A DNA stretch of 64,000 nt from Rhodopirellula baltica SH 1 (GTDB lineage Bacteria > Planctomycetota > Planctomycetia > Pirellulales > Pirellulaceae). The notes beneath the pieces are model-generated. The model was not told where the DNA came from. It did not search any database and worked only from the letters and a program-made list of their open reading frames with translations. The stretch lies in the NCBI RefSeq assembly GCF_000196115.1, contig NC_005027.1, positions 2,976,001 to 3,040,000 of the forward strand. The letters run 5' to 3'. The stretch's first letter is position 1; every line of letters starts with the position of its first letter. Position numbers and translations under genes: made by a program. Shown here in pieces: positions 9,423-18,466 of this stretch.

Positions 9423-10280
9423 ATGTTGATTGCTTGCGTCCAGACCGGTGTCCATTTTGCGTCCGTCGATCAGAACGTCGACGACGTCTGCAAGAAGATG
9501 GAACAGCTCGGCAAACAAAGCGTCGAACTCGCCGTTTTCCCTGAATGCACGCTTACGGGATACGGATACGAAAGTCGTGAGGAAGCACTCGACGCCGCCC
9601 CCACAATTGATTCCCCCGCAATCGGCCGTTTGATCGAAGCTTGCCAAGCCAATCGACTGACAATCACGATTGGAACGCTGATTCGGAAGGATCGGGACGA
9701 GCTCCACAACTCAGCTTTGATGATCGATGGGTCCGGGTTGCTCGGACGCTACAACAAAGTCCACCTGCCACACCTGGGCGTGGACCGCTTCGTCGATCGC
9801 GGACTTTTTTGCGATCAAACTTTTACCACTCAATCGGGTTGCAATGTGGGACTGGGAATCTGCTACGACAGTTCCTTCCCGGAACCCATGCGAGCGTTGG
9901 GACTGGCCGGTGCGGATGTCATTGCACTGGGAACCAACTGGCCAGTCGCTGCTTCTCGCACCGCAGAAATTGTTCCCCCGGCGCGAAGCATGGAAAACCA
10001 TTTGTTCTTCGTTGCCGCAAATCGAATTGGTGAAGAACGCGGCTTCGAATACTGCGGCTTGAGTTCGATCTGTGGCCCCGACGGCGTGGAACTGGCTCGC
10101 GCAAAAGGAGCTGAGGAAACGGAGCTGATCGTCGACATCGATTTGGAACAGGCCCGTAACAAACGCATCGAACGCACGCCTGGAAAACACGTCATCGACC
10201 GGTTTGCCGATCGACGTCCCGAGATGTATTCACGTCTCAGTGAATCAATTGCGGCCAACGAATCACCCGACGACGCTTGA
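9423..10280 (+). CDS. Carbon-nitrogen hydrolase (nitrilase superfamily)
   Basis: The Glu-Lys-Cys catalytic triad is visible: VFPECTLTGYG (Glu), RYNKVHLP (Lys) and GICYDSSFPEP (Cys). The C-terminal VDIDLEQAR strand also fits. Members hydrolyse amides or nitriles; the short length and ICYD motif suggest an aliphatic or omega-amidase rather than a true nitrilase, but the substrate is not predictable. I chose the ATG at 9423 because family members begin with this IACVQT strand; the frame is open upstream to 9303 with an ATG at 9375, and that extension is basic and unlike the family. Confidence 0.8.
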   Translation: MLIACVQTGVHFASVDQNVDDVCKKMEQLGKQSVELAVFPECTLTGYGYESREEALDAAPTIDSPAIGRLIEACQANRLTITIGTLIRKDRDELHNSALMIDGSGLLGRYNKVHLPHLGVDRFVDRGLFCDQTFTTQSGCNVGLGICYDSSFPEPMRALGLAGADVIALGTNWPVAASRTAEIVPPARSMENHLFFVAANRIGEERGFEYCGLSSICGPDGVELARAKGAEETELIVDIDLEQARNKRIERTPGKHVIDRFADRRPEMYSRLSESIAANESPDDA

Positions 10281-10309
10281 ACTTCGTTTTTGTCAATCAA
10301 CGATTCGAT

Positions 10310-11221
10310 TCACTGATCGGCCAAATAGATGGCTTCACCCGTGAACCGTCGTCGCAGTTCTTCGTCGCTCCAGGAAACCTTGCCGACCGCAGGGTCCCCG
10401 ATCAACCAGCGACCACCGTCGGTCTGGCCCAGCACAGTCACGACATGCCCGACCGTAACATTGCCTAAGAAACCGTTGTCCTGAGGATTGTCGCCGGTCA
10501 GTCCAAATCGAACCAACGCGACATTGGGAAGTTGACCTTTCTCAAGCCAAAGACTGGGATTGCGAGACGCAACCTTTGCCTTTCGGTCGTGCTGGTGCGC
10601 GACGGTCGACAGACCACGGTAAAGTCCCAAAGGTGCGGTTCCCAGCGAACTGCTCAAGCAAGATTTGGCAAGATCCTGTTCGTCGGCTTTGATCCCCGAT
10701 CGATCCAAGAGTGTGACGGCGGCAGCGGGGGCACAACTGGCAGAGTTGGACTGGATGTAGACACCATCATGCCACTGCGACATCCATTGTGGTTCACGAG
10801 GTTGATCCCAATCCAAGGGAAACAGAACCGGACGAGCAATAGGCGTGATCACGAAAGCAACCGCCAATGTCATCATGATCCCAGCGACAGCGGGCCGAAA
10901 ATTGCGACGCAAATCGACCGCGTGCCCCGCCATTCCCGCGGAGAACGCCAGAACAACAGGTGTTACGTTGGACCAGTAGAGGGCCGCGGATGATGTGATG
11001 GCTTCAGCCCAAATCAGGCGACCGAAGAAGCTCCAGGCGAATAAGAACGAAATCCCGACCAACCCCAAAAACACCCAGCGGTCCGATCGTTCCGAAGCGG
11101 ATTGGAAGCGGCATCCCAGGCGATAGGCACCCAAAGTCATCAATGTCACCACGATCACTGCCAAAGCCAGTTCGAGATCAGGGCGAGCGAAATCCAGGTC
11201 CATAAACACCTCCGAGGGCAC
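10310..11221 (-). CDS. Membrane protein with C39-like cysteine peptidase domain
   Basis: The N-terminal half has four probable membrane helices (about residues 16-35, 50-68, 78-97 and 110-130). The C-terminal half is a papain-fold C39 domain: Cys163 in SNSASCAPAA, His259 in VGHVVTV and Asp276 in GDPAVG form the expected triad. C39 peptidases normally cut double-glycine leader peptides and are joined to ABC exporters. Here there is no ABC domain and no exporter next door, so the substrate is unknown. The ATG at 11221 has a close alternative at 11203 (MDLDFARPD). It is convergent with the nitrilase gene. Confidence 0.7.
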   Translation of the reverse strand: MPSEVFMDLDFARPDLELALAVIVVTLMTLGAYRLGCRFQSASERSDRWVFLGLVGISFLFAWSFFGRLIWAEAITSSAALYWSNVTPVVLAFSAGMAGHAVDLRRNFRPAVAGIMMTLAVAFVITPIARPVLFPLDWDQPREPQWMSQWHDGVYIQSNSASCAPAAAVTLLDRSGIKADEQDLAKSCLSSSLGTAPLGLYRGLSTVAHQHDRKAKVASRNPSLWLEKGQLPNVALVRFGLTGDNPQDNGFLGNVTVGHVVTVLGQTDGGRWLIGDPAVGKVSWSDEELRRRFTGEAIYLADQ

Positions 11222-11528
11222 AACAACGGGGCCAAAGTTAACATTCCGTTAAATTAACGTTACCAACCGATGACCTTCAGCACAAACAACAATTTAACCT
11301 TGGCTTCATCAATCCCTCTCATAACAATCGACTTTCGGCTCTCGACACCGCCCAATTTTCGCGCGGGCGCCTCAAAAAAACGAACTTCCGCCGAGGTCTG
11401 CTTCGGCTGATGCCTTTGAGCACTTGCCGTGCCAACCTTCTTTTTGGGCATCGCCTATCCATCGAAGGCCCAAAGTCAGATAGGCTGCCGGTTTCACCAT
11501 CTCCCTGCTCGCGAAGCCCACTCAACGC
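11222..11528. other. Divergent intergenic region with an 13-base palindrome
   Basis: About 307 bases between the C39-peptidase gene (minus) and rph (plus). The part next to the peptidase gene is AT-rich and carries the palindrome at 11247-11259 (arms CGTTAA and TTAACG around one A), with another GTTAAC just before it. This could be an operator. A 63-codon minus frame at 11260-11451 (starting MPKKK) is listed under rejected items. Confidence 0.35.
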
Positions 11529-12269
11529 ATGAACTCCGCCACCGATTCCGCCCGCCCCCACGATCAAATCCGCCCCGTCGAAATCGAATGCGGGTACTTA
11601 GAATCCAACCCCGCCAGCGTTCTTTACAAAAGCGGTAAAACGATCGTGCTTTGCACAGCATCGGTCGAAACGAACGTTCCGCCGTGGATGGAAGGTCGGG
11701 GCAAAGGTTGGGTGACCGCCGAATACAACATGTTGCCGGGCAGCACGAGCCCACGAAAGCGACGCGACCGGAGCGGCAAAGTGGACGGCCGGACGACAGA
11801 AATTCAACGTTTGATCGGACGCAGCCTGCGCGCGATCGTTGATCTGCATGCCCTGGGGGAACGTTCCATCACGGTCGATTGTGACGTTCTTCAAGCCGAT
11901 GGCGGCACCCGCACCGCTTCGATCACCGGCGGCTACATCGCGTTGTCTTTGGCAGTGTCGCAATTGGCGGCGATTCCTGAACTCGATCCTCCCGTCGACC
12001 CAACCGCCGTTCTTCGCGATTCTGTCGCAGCGATCAGCGTGGGTGTCATCGGCGAAGATGTCGTCTTGGATCTGGACTACCGACTGGACTCGGCTGCCGA
12101 CGTCGACATGAACGTGATCATGACCGGTTCGGGTCGCTTCATTGAACTGCAAGGCACCGGCGAAGAAGCCACGTTTGACGACGTTCAATTGGCAGAACTT
12201 CTGCGTTTGGGCAAAATTGGTATCGCCGAATTGACCAAACTCCAAAAAGCTCAACTGGTAACCGTGTAG
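11529..12269 (+). CDS. rph: Ribonuclease PH
   Basis: A 246-residue phosphorolytic 3'-5' exoribonuclease that trims tRNA 3' ends. Conserved segments: KTIVLCTASVE, PPWMEGRGKGWVTAEYNMLPGST, RKRRDRSGKVDGRTTEIQRLIGRSLRA (tRNA and phosphate binding), DCDVLQADGGTRTASITGG, and DLDYRLDSAADVDMNVIMTGSG. Length is normal for the family. The frame and the catalytic residues are intact. No Shine-Dalgarno is seen, which is common in this region. Confidence 0.95.
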   Translation: MNSATDSARPHDQIRPVEIECGYLESNPASVLYKSGKTIVLCTASVETNVPPWMEGRGKGWVTAEYNMLPGSTSPRKRRDRSGKVDGRTTEIQRLIGRSLRAIVDLHALGERSITVDCDVLQADGGTRTASITGGYIALSLAVSQLAAIPELDPPVDPTAVLRDSVAAISVGVIGEDVVLDLDYRLDSAADVDMNVIMTGSGRFIELQGTGEEATFDDVQLAELLRLGKIGIAELTKLQKAQLVTV

Positions 12270-12443
12270 TCGCCACCAATCGGATTGAGTCGTTGCGTTT
12301 GCACGGCTTCCACTCGAATCACTTCGCTTTGCTATCCCTCCAAACTTCGATCACCGGCGGTGCAAACACGCGGATCGCCATCCTTCCTCAGCCGAAGGCA
12401 AATCGACCGTGTGCCGTCGTCCCTCCTTTTGCCAGTTCAGTGT

Positions 12444-13502
12444 ATGTCTTCGAACGCCAACACCCCCATGCGTGCCGCCATCTTAGGCGTCGGATTCATG
12501 GGTTGGATCCACACGCTCGCTTACCAACGCAGTACGACCGCGGAGTTGGTTGGTTTTGCTAGCCGAGATGCAAAAAAGCGAGCAGGTGATTGGCGAGGTA
12601 TCCAGGGCAACTTTGGACCGCCCGGTGAACAATGGGATGTGTCCGGACTAAACGTCAGCGAGAACCTGGACGGACTTTTGGAAGATGATTCCATCGATCT
12701 GATCGATGTATGTTTGCCACCTCATCTTCACGTCGATGCCATCAAAAAAATCTTGGCATCCGGCAAGAAAGTGCTGTGTGAGAAACCGCTCGCATTGAAT
12801 TCGGACGCGGCACGTTCGCTTCTGAACATTGCTGAACCAGGGCAATTGATGGTCGCTCATATTCTGCCATTCATGCCCGCCTTTCGCTTCCTCGTCGAAG
12901 CAAAATCCGACGGTCGCTTTGGCGATCCCATCACAGGTCGATTCTCTCGGACGATCAGTCCACCGGATTGGATTCCTGATTTCTATGACCCCGAAAAAGT
13001 TGGCGGTCCCCTGATCGACTTGCAGGTGCATGACGCCCACTTGGCTCGCGTGTTGTTCGGAATGCCAGCGGCGGCTCACTGCGTCAGCCACAACCAACAA
13101 GGCGTTCCCAAGCGATACGAAACGATTCTGGAATATTCTCCGTCAGCCGATTCTTATGGTGTCACACCCGTGGTCAGTCTGGCCGGCGGCGTGATCGACT
13201 CCCCGGCTCGCGGATTCACCCATGGTTATGAGGTCTCATTCGAAAAGGCCACTGTGCGTTTTGAATTTGCCGCTTATGGCGATGGTTCCTCGGACACGAT
13301 TCCTCTGACTGTCATGCACAACGATGGACAACTAGAACGCCCCGGTTTAGGCGAGCAAGATCCGATTGATGGTTTCGTCAGTGAGATCGATGCGGCCGCA
13401 GCGGTCGTCGCGGGCGGACCCTTGCATCCGGTGCTTGACGCACAACTCGCAACTGATGCTTTAACGATTTGCGAAATGCAAATGGCGAGTCGCCGTTCAT
13501 GA
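12444..13502 (+). CDS. Gfo/Idh/MocA family oxidoreductase
   Basis: A 352-residue NAD(P)-dependent dehydrogenase. The N-terminal Rossmann motif AILGVGFMGWIH is followed by the family motif GKKVLCEKPLALN; Lys of EKP is catalytic in relatives. The C-terminal alpha/beta domain has GPLIDLQVHDAHLAR, with the conserved His/Asp. Substrates of the family are sugars, inositols and related polyols; which one is unknown. The frame is open back to 12285, but that leader is low-complexity and unlike the family, so I take the ATG at 12444. The stop overlaps the larE start (ATGA), so the two are coupled. Confidence 0.82.
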   Translation: MSSNANTPMRAAILGVGFMGWIHTLAYQRSTTAELVGFASRDAKKRAGDWRGIQGNFGPPGEQWDVSGLNVSENLDGLLEDDSIDLIDVCLPPHLHVDAIKKILASGKKVLCEKPLALNSDAARSLLNIAEPGQLMVAHILPFMPAFRFLVEAKSDGRFGDPITGRFSRTISPPDWIPDFYDPEKVGGPLIDLQVHDAHLARVLFGMPAAAHCVSHNQQGVPKRYETILEYSPSADSYGVTPVVSLAGGVIDSPARGFTHGYEVSFEKATVRFEFAAYGDGSSDTIPLTVMHNDGQLERPGLGEQDPIDGFVSEIDAAAAVVAGGPLHPVLDAQLATDALTICEMQMASRRS

Positions 13503-14419
13503 CCGATGTTCAACAACTTGCCGACCAACTGATCGCTCACTTGAAAGAGATGGGCGGATTGGTTGTTGCGTTTTCGGGTGGCGTCGACAGCAGCGTTGTT
13601 GCGGCGGCGGCGCATCGAACGGGTCGCGATGTTGTTGCAGTCACTGCTCAGTCACCGGCCGTCGCTCGGTGGCAACTGGATTGGGCTCGCCGCGTGGCCG
13701 AGCAAGTTGGAATCACGCATCAGTTTGTTTCGACCGATGAATCGGACCGATCGTCTTACCGGAGGAACCACTCGGACCGCTGCTTCTATTGCAAACAAAC
13801 GCTTTATGAATTCCTAACGCCAATCGCTGAGCAACGCGGTGCGACGATCGTCTCCGGAACCAACGCGGATGACCTAGGCGATCACCGTCCGGGCATCACC
13901 GCGGGCACTCAGGCTCGTGTCCAAACACCGTTGGCCGATCTGGGAATTGGCAAGTCGGCAGTCCGTCAATTGGCCGCTCATTTCGATTTGGAAAATGCGG
14001 ACCTTCCGGCTTCCCCGTGTTTGGCCAGCCGCATCGCGTATCACGTTGAAGTCACACCTGAACGATTGCAACGGATTGAAACTGCCGAAGCATGGCTCCG
14101 CGAACGTGGCGTCTCGGATTGCCGGGTTCGGCTGCACGCAGACGAATTGGCCAGAATCGAAGTTCCCCAACATGAATTCGCCAAGGTCCTGGATTGGACA
14201 CAAAACGAAGATTTGGTTGGCTCATTCATTACAATGGGCTTTCGATATGTCACCTTGGAGTTAGGTGGCCTGTCCAGCGGAAGTCAAAACCGCGGATTGT
14301 CCGAACCTGAACTGGTTCAACTGACACCCGACCGGCCGATTTCCATGTCCAACTCATCTTCGTCTCGCCAACCAAGTCACGGCGAGTCTTCCCCCAACGG
14401 CACAAAGGCACTTTCGTGA
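13499..14419 (+). CDS. larE: ATP-dependent sacrificial sulfur transferase LarE
   Basis: A 306-residue PP-loop ATPase. FSGGVDSSVVAAA is the ATP-pyrophosphatase loop, followed by DRCFYCKQTLYEFL and SGTNADDLGDHRPG. The cysteine in LPASPCLASRIAY matches the one that L. plantarum LarE sacrifices when making the nickel-pincer nucleotide cofactor of lactate racemase. LarA, LarB and LarC are not in the window. The ATG at 13499 overlaps the oxidoreductase stop; an in-frame ATG at 13469 is less likely. The stop overlaps the kinase GTG. A C-terminal tail of 35-40 residues, rich in Ser, is extra. Confidence 0.85.
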   Translation: MTDVQQLADQLIAHLKEMGGLVVAFSGGVDSSVVAAAAHRTGRDVVAVTAQSPAVARWQLDWARRVAEQVGITHQFVSTDESDRSSYRRNHSDRCFYCKQTLYEFLTPIAEQRGATIVSGTNADDLGDHRPGITAGTQARVQTPLADLGIGKSAVRQLAAHFDLENADLPASPCLASRIAYHVEVTPERLQRIETAEAWLRERGVSDCRVRLHADELARIEVPQHEFAKVLDWTQNEDLVGSFITMGFRYVTLELGGLSSGSQNRGLSEPELVQLTPDRPISMSNSSSSRQPSHGESSPNGTKALS

Positions 14420-16047
14420 GCGATCTAGTTGGCTGTCGCGTGGGTGACTACCAAGTCTTGCGCCGCTTGGGCAGCGGTGGCATGGCGGACGTTTACGCAG
14501 CCAAACATTTGAAGCTCCGACGAGATGCTGCGTTGAAAGTGTTGCGACGCACACCACAAACCAGTCAAGAAGATCTGCAACGATTCGAACGTGAAGCACA
14601 AGCCGCGGCTTGCCTCAATCATCCCAGCATCGTTCAGGTGTATGAAATCGGTGACCATCAGGGCACCCACTTCATCGCGCAAGAGTTGATCGACGGTTCA
14701 AATCTCAAACAGTGCTTGCAAAAATCAGGGCAATTCACCGCGAAGGAAGGGATTGAAATTCTTCGCTGTGTGACGGAGGCGCTCGTGGTCGCCCATGCTG
14801 CTAGAGTCACTCACCGCGACATCAAGCCTGAGAACATCATGCGTTCGGGTGACGGTGCGATCAAAGTCACCGACTTCGGGTTGGCACGTGTGTTGTCCAA
14901 CACCGACGCCAGTGCGGTGGATCTGACTCGGGCGGGTTTGACACTCGGCACACCTCGCTACATGAGTCCCGAACAAATCCAAGGGCACAAGGTCGACGGC
15001 CGAAGCGACCTCTATTCGCTCGGCGTGACCTTGTATCACTTGCTGGCCGGTCAGCCACCCTTTGATGCCGAAGAACCCCTGGCGTTAGCGGTCAAGCATT
15101 TGCACGAAATGCCGCAACCGCTCGACCATGCTCGCGGATCGTCTGACCTACCGCCTTGGTTGGTCGCCACAATCATGCGTTTGCTGCGAAAGACACCGGG
15201 TGAACGATTCGCATCTGCAATGGAACTGCTCGACGTTATTCGAGCCAACATATCGCCTTCCGAATCTGGCTTGCCGGCAACGCCAGTCGGAAACGGCTCG
15301 TGCTCCAATGGAACGACTTCAATCGATTCCGATCGCACATCCGCTGCTGTGAACTATTTGGGATCCACCTCCGCGACAATTCAACTTCAACGAGTCACCG
15401 ATGCGATTGCAAACGATCGACGACACGACACGATGCGGTGGGTCGGTGTGATCGCGTTAGCAGGCATTGCCGCGCTGGCTGGATGGGGAATCGCGATCTG
15501 GACCCAAGCTCCATCGGTTGCTCAAACCATCGGAGTCCCCAGGGTCACGCGCACCGCCAGTATCGAAGATCAATATTGGCAAGCCATCTCGCTGGACAGC
15601 GTGCCAGCATGGAAAGCGGTGGAGGATTACTTTCCCAAAGACGAGATCACTCCCGAAGAGGAAATCTATCATTTGAAAGCGGCACTGCAGCTTGCGAGAT
15701 TGCTGATCGACGAGCAACGCTGGCCCGAAGCATCGGCGGCGCTTGCCGGGGTCGAACAGTCCGCCAACACGTCGCGACTCTATCGCGCACTCGCGTTGGT
15801 CATGCGATACCAAATCCAAATGGGCATCGGTGCTCGAAGAGACGCCAATGAAACCAAGAACAAACTTCGCAACTTGGTCGATGAATTAAGAAACGAAAAA
15901 TCACAGGTCTTGGAAACGTTTCGCGCGTTGGTGCCGTTGTCAGATCGCTTGGAATTAGGACTCGACGAGCCCGCGGTGATCGACGGCCCGAGCGATCGAA
16001 GATCCGCAGTTGAATTCAATCGACTTTTCTCGCCGCGAATCGGTTGA
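14416..16047 (+). CDS. Membrane Ser/Thr protein kinase, PknB type
   Basis: A Hanks-type kinase with all catalytic elements: glycine loop GSGGMADVY (about residue 19), Lys41, HRDIKPEN (133-140), DFGLA (153-157), and GTPRYMSPEQ (179-187). After a linker a membrane helix spans about 342-363, leaving a C-terminal part of about 180 residues outside the cytoplasm; this has helical repeats of low similarity to TPRs. It starts with a GTG that overlaps the larE stop, so the kinase is translationally coupled to larE. Targets unknown. Confidence 0.88.
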   Translation: MSDLVGCRVGDYQVLRRLGSGGMADVYAAKHLKLRRDAALKVLRRTPQTSQEDLQRFEREAQAAACLNHPSIVQVYEIGDHQGTHFIAQELIDGSNLKQCLQKSGQFTAKEGIEILRCVTEALVVAHAARVTHRDIKPENIMRSGDGAIKVTDFGLARVLSNTDASAVDLTRAGLTLGTPRYMSPEQIQGHKVDGRSDLYSLGVTLYHLLAGQPPFDAEEPLALAVKHLHEMPQPLDHARGSSDLPPWLVATIMRLLRKTPGERFASAMELLDVIRANISPSESGLPATPVGNGSCSNGTTSIDSDRTSAAVNYLGSTSATIQLQRVTDAIANDRRHDTMRWVGVIALAGIAALAGWGIAIWTQAPSVAQTIGVPRVTRTASIEDQYWQAISLDSVPAWKAVEDYFPKDEITPEEEIYHLKAALQLARLLIDEQRWPEASAALAGVEQSANTSRLYRALALVMRYQIQMGIGARRDANETKNKLRNLVDELRNEKSQVLETFRALVPLSDRLELGLDEPAVIDGPSDRRSAVEFNRLFSPRIG

Positions 16048-16113
16048 ACGTGGTGGTTCAAGGATCCGAGCTGGCAATACGAAACTTCAGAAGGACGGTG
16101 CCCGGTAAAGGGC

Positions 16114-16512
16114 TCAGTCCAAATTCAATTCGTCGAGAACATCGGAAACCAATTCCGAGTCAACCCGGCACATCGATTTCAGATCGGCATTGAGCAGCAA
16201 CCCGTAGCCTTCGGCGATGTAATCGAGCAACGTTTCTCCATCGACGATGAAGCCACCGACTTCATCATCGCCAAAAAGGTCCGCTCGTAGCTCCACAAAT
16301 TCAGCCGCAGATGACTGACCGGTGAAAGCCACCAAATAAGGCGAACCGTCTAATTCGGCGGTCAACGCCCCAAGTTCGTCCGAGTCGTCTTCGTCGCGTA
16401 AATGAATCAAAACGTACGAATGGGCCATCAGACAATCCGCCAATGAAGCAGCGTCACGCTGCTGAATGGCAGTTCGGCATTCGTTCGTATTGAGATCGGA
16501 ATCCGCAGGCAT
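16114..16512 (-). CDS. Small acidic protein, SseB N-terminal-like
   Basis: A 132-residue acidic protein. It has the pattern of the SseB-N/enhanced-serine-sensitivity domain: an N-terminal helix (NECRTAIQQRDAASLADCLMAHSYVLI), a strand with GSPYLVAFTGQSSAAEF, and ADLFGDDEVGGFIVDGETLLDYIAEGYGLLLN. This is a fold-level resemblance only; the function of such proteins outside Salmonella is poorly known. It is convergent with the kinase gene, 66 bases away. Confidence 0.5.
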   Translation of the reverse strand: MPADSDLNTNECRTAIQQRDAASLADCLMAHSYVLIHLRDEDDSDELGALTAELDGSPYLVAFTGQSSAAEFVELRADLFGDDEVGGFIVDGETLLDYIAEGYGLLLNADLKSMCRVDSELVSDVLDELNLD

Positions 16513-16770
16513 GGTGGTAAGATAACGAGTCTGGCGACTTTGCAGAATCAGGGCCCGCGAGAAATCGCGATTTTGTGGCCACCGCCCATTTCCGGCCCCG
16601 CCACGCGCCCCCCCAACGGAGATGTAATTTTCGCATAATCAAGCGCACATCGAACGTCAGATTTTGGGTGTATGATCGTCGTGCGTTCTGTCATAATCAG
16701 AGCTAGGAAGTGCACAGGTTCGTTAAGGTAGACGGGCTCGAATCACCATCCATGTTGCAAATGACTTGCC

Positions 16771-17634
16771 ATGATTCAGAATCTGCTCGCGCCCACGATG
16801 AATTTTCGTGAAGCAAGCCGCGTCGTGCTCGAGCACCTCCAGTCAACCACGGGGTTGGCACTTTGGATGATCACCCGCACGGAGGACGAAGCTTGGATCG
16901 TCCTGGACCGCTCCGATCCCAACGACGTTTATCCCGTCGACTCGGGCGACATGATCCAGTGGTCCGATTCTTATTGCCAGCACATGATCGAAGGCACGGC
17001 ACCTCAGATCGCCCGGCATGCTCAGCAGATCCCGCTCTTTGCTCAGTCCAAAATCTCTCAAAAGCTCCCGATTGCTGCCTACGCCGGCGTCCCAATTCTG
17101 GACCGCGATGGCGAATTGTTTGGCACGCTGTGTGGCATCGATCCGGAGATCCAATCAGAACAGTTCGAAGATCACCTGCCGTTGATCCAACTGCTGGCTC
17201 GATTGCTGGGTGGCTATCTTTCAATGGAATTGCAATTGCAATCGCTGCAGCGAAAAAGCGATCGCAATTCCTTGCATCAAATGGTTGACCCGACAACGAG
17301 CTACTTCAACCGGGAAGGTTGGAGCCGATTGATTCAACGAGAACGCGAACGTGCGAATCGTTTGGGAAGACCTTCAAACGTGCTTCGAGTTGATATCAAG
17401 TTCAACGCTCAAACCAAATTGTCTGAGATCGTTTCGGCGATCAAAGATGAATTCGGGTCCGACTATTTGATTGGGCACCTCGCGACGGACCAATTCGAAA
17501 TCTTGCTTGAAGACCACGAAATGTCGCTGGTGATTGAACGAGGACGTTCAATTCAAGATCGATTGGCAACGCGCGGAATCGCTTCGGACTACAACGCGTT
17601 CAATCTCAAGATCACCGAAACCGCTCCTGCGTAA
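16771..17634 (+). CDS. GAF domain protein with degenerate GGDEF domain
   Basis: Residues about 15-155 form a GAF domain (LQSTTGLALWMITRTEDEAWIVL, then AYAGVPILDRDGELFGTLCGID). After a coiled linker comes a remnant diguanylate-cyclase fold: FNREGWSRLIQRERERANRLGRPSNVLRVDI, then ATDQFEILLEDHE where an active enzyme would have GGDEF. Metal and substrate residues are therefore lost, and cyclic-di-GMP synthesis is unlikely. It probably acts as a sensor or binding partner. It faces the LuxR-type gene at 17690-18466, with which it is convergent. Confidence 0.65.
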   Translation: MIQNLLAPTMNFREASRVVLEHLQSTTGLALWMITRTEDEAWIVLDRSDPNDVYPVDSGDMIQWSDSYCQHMIEGTAPQIARHAQQIPLFAQSKISQKLPIAAYAGVPILDRDGELFGTLCGIDPEIQSEQFEDHLPLIQLLARLLGGYLSMELQLQSLQRKSDRNSLHQMVDPTTSYFNREGWSRLIQRERERANRLGRPSNVLRVDIKFNAQTKLSEIVSAIKDEFGSDYLIGHLATDQFEILLEDHEMSLVIERGRSIQDRLATRGIASDYNAFNLKITETAPA

Positions 17635-17689
17635 CGTTTGTTAACGCTTTGCGTGGCAACATCGGCAACGTGTTTCGCTGCTTGCCGGT

Positions 17690-18466
17690 TTAAAGCAAGC
17701 CGTTCTCTTCCAAACGCACCAACAACCGGACAATCTCGACCGGCCGCGTGAATTGCAAACGTTCCAGGATCTTCGCACGGCGAACTTCGACCGAACGCCG
17801 AGTCAGCCCGACCATTGTGGCGATGTCCCCGGTGGTATCTCCCATCGCGATCGCTTCGCAAATTTGACGATCGACCGAGTCGAATTGTTGATAGACCAAC
17901 AACGACTCACTCAGCGACAAACCCTCTTCCGTCGCATCAGCCTTCAAAAGCGCAACCGGGCGAACAAGCGTTGCACTGATTGCGCTGCCGCCCGAATGGA
18001 ACTCGCGCCGAATGCTACTGACATCCCAAACACACATTCGTCCGCGGTCGTCTTTGGATTGAAACGAGTAGTCCAATTCAAACGCTCCCAGGGCGATCAA
18101 CTCGCTTCCACCTAACAACATTTGAACCATCTCGCCGGGCAACCCGGATGGCAACGTTTCGGTAGCGGTGAACTCCACCTCGACGAACAGATCTTCGAGA
18201 GCTTGGTTCCAAGCGATCAACCTCCGCTCGCGGTCCAGTAAGAACACACCCGACTCCAATCGCAGTTCGGTGAGTGACCCGCGCAGGGATTCGACTGGCA
18301 ACTCAATCGAGGGCGCATCAAAACGATTCGATCCACTCTCAAGCATGCCGGTGGTCAAGATAACGCTGAAATGAGTATTCAGCCAACGATCCACCACCCG
18401 TCGATCCTCCGTGAATGGACGACGGTAGGCCAATCGATGAATCGCGGCGGATACCTGCTGGACCAT
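17690..18466 (-). CDS. LuxR-type transcription regulator with PAS-like sensor domain
   Basis: A 258-residue protein. The middle part (about 75-180) looks like a PAS domain (GVFLLDRERRLIAWNQALEDLF, and a later GGSAISATLVRPVAL). The C-terminal 60 residues are a LuxR/GerE helix-turn-helix: DRQICEAIAMGDTTGDIATMVGLTRRSVEVRRAKILERL. This is a one-component or partner regulator without a receiver domain; the ligand is unknown. Convergent with the GAF gene and 55 bases from it. Confidence 0.7.
   Translation of the reverse strand: MVQQVSAAIHRLAYRRPFTEDRRVVDRWLNTHFSVILTTGMLESGSNRFDAPSIELPVESLRGSLTELRLESGVFLLDRERRLIAWNQALEDLFVEVEFTATETLPSGLPGEMVQMLLGGSELIALGAFELDYSFQSKDDRGRMCVWDVSSIRREFHSGGSAISATLVRPVALLKADATEEGLSLSESLLVYQQFDSVDRQICEAIAMGDTTGDIATMVGLTRRSVEVRRAKILERLQFTRPVEIVRLLVRLEENGLL

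Noticed and set aside
11260-11451. 63-codon minus-strand frame starting MPKKK upstream of the C39 gene
   Set aside because: The product has a charged start and short hydrophobic end but no family resemblance, and the region looks like promoter DNA. It could be a real small gene, but nothing supports it.
17663-17687. CGGCAA/TTGCCG hairpin between the GAF and LuxR genes
   Set aside because: A 6-bp stem with a long loop and no T run is too weak to call a terminator.
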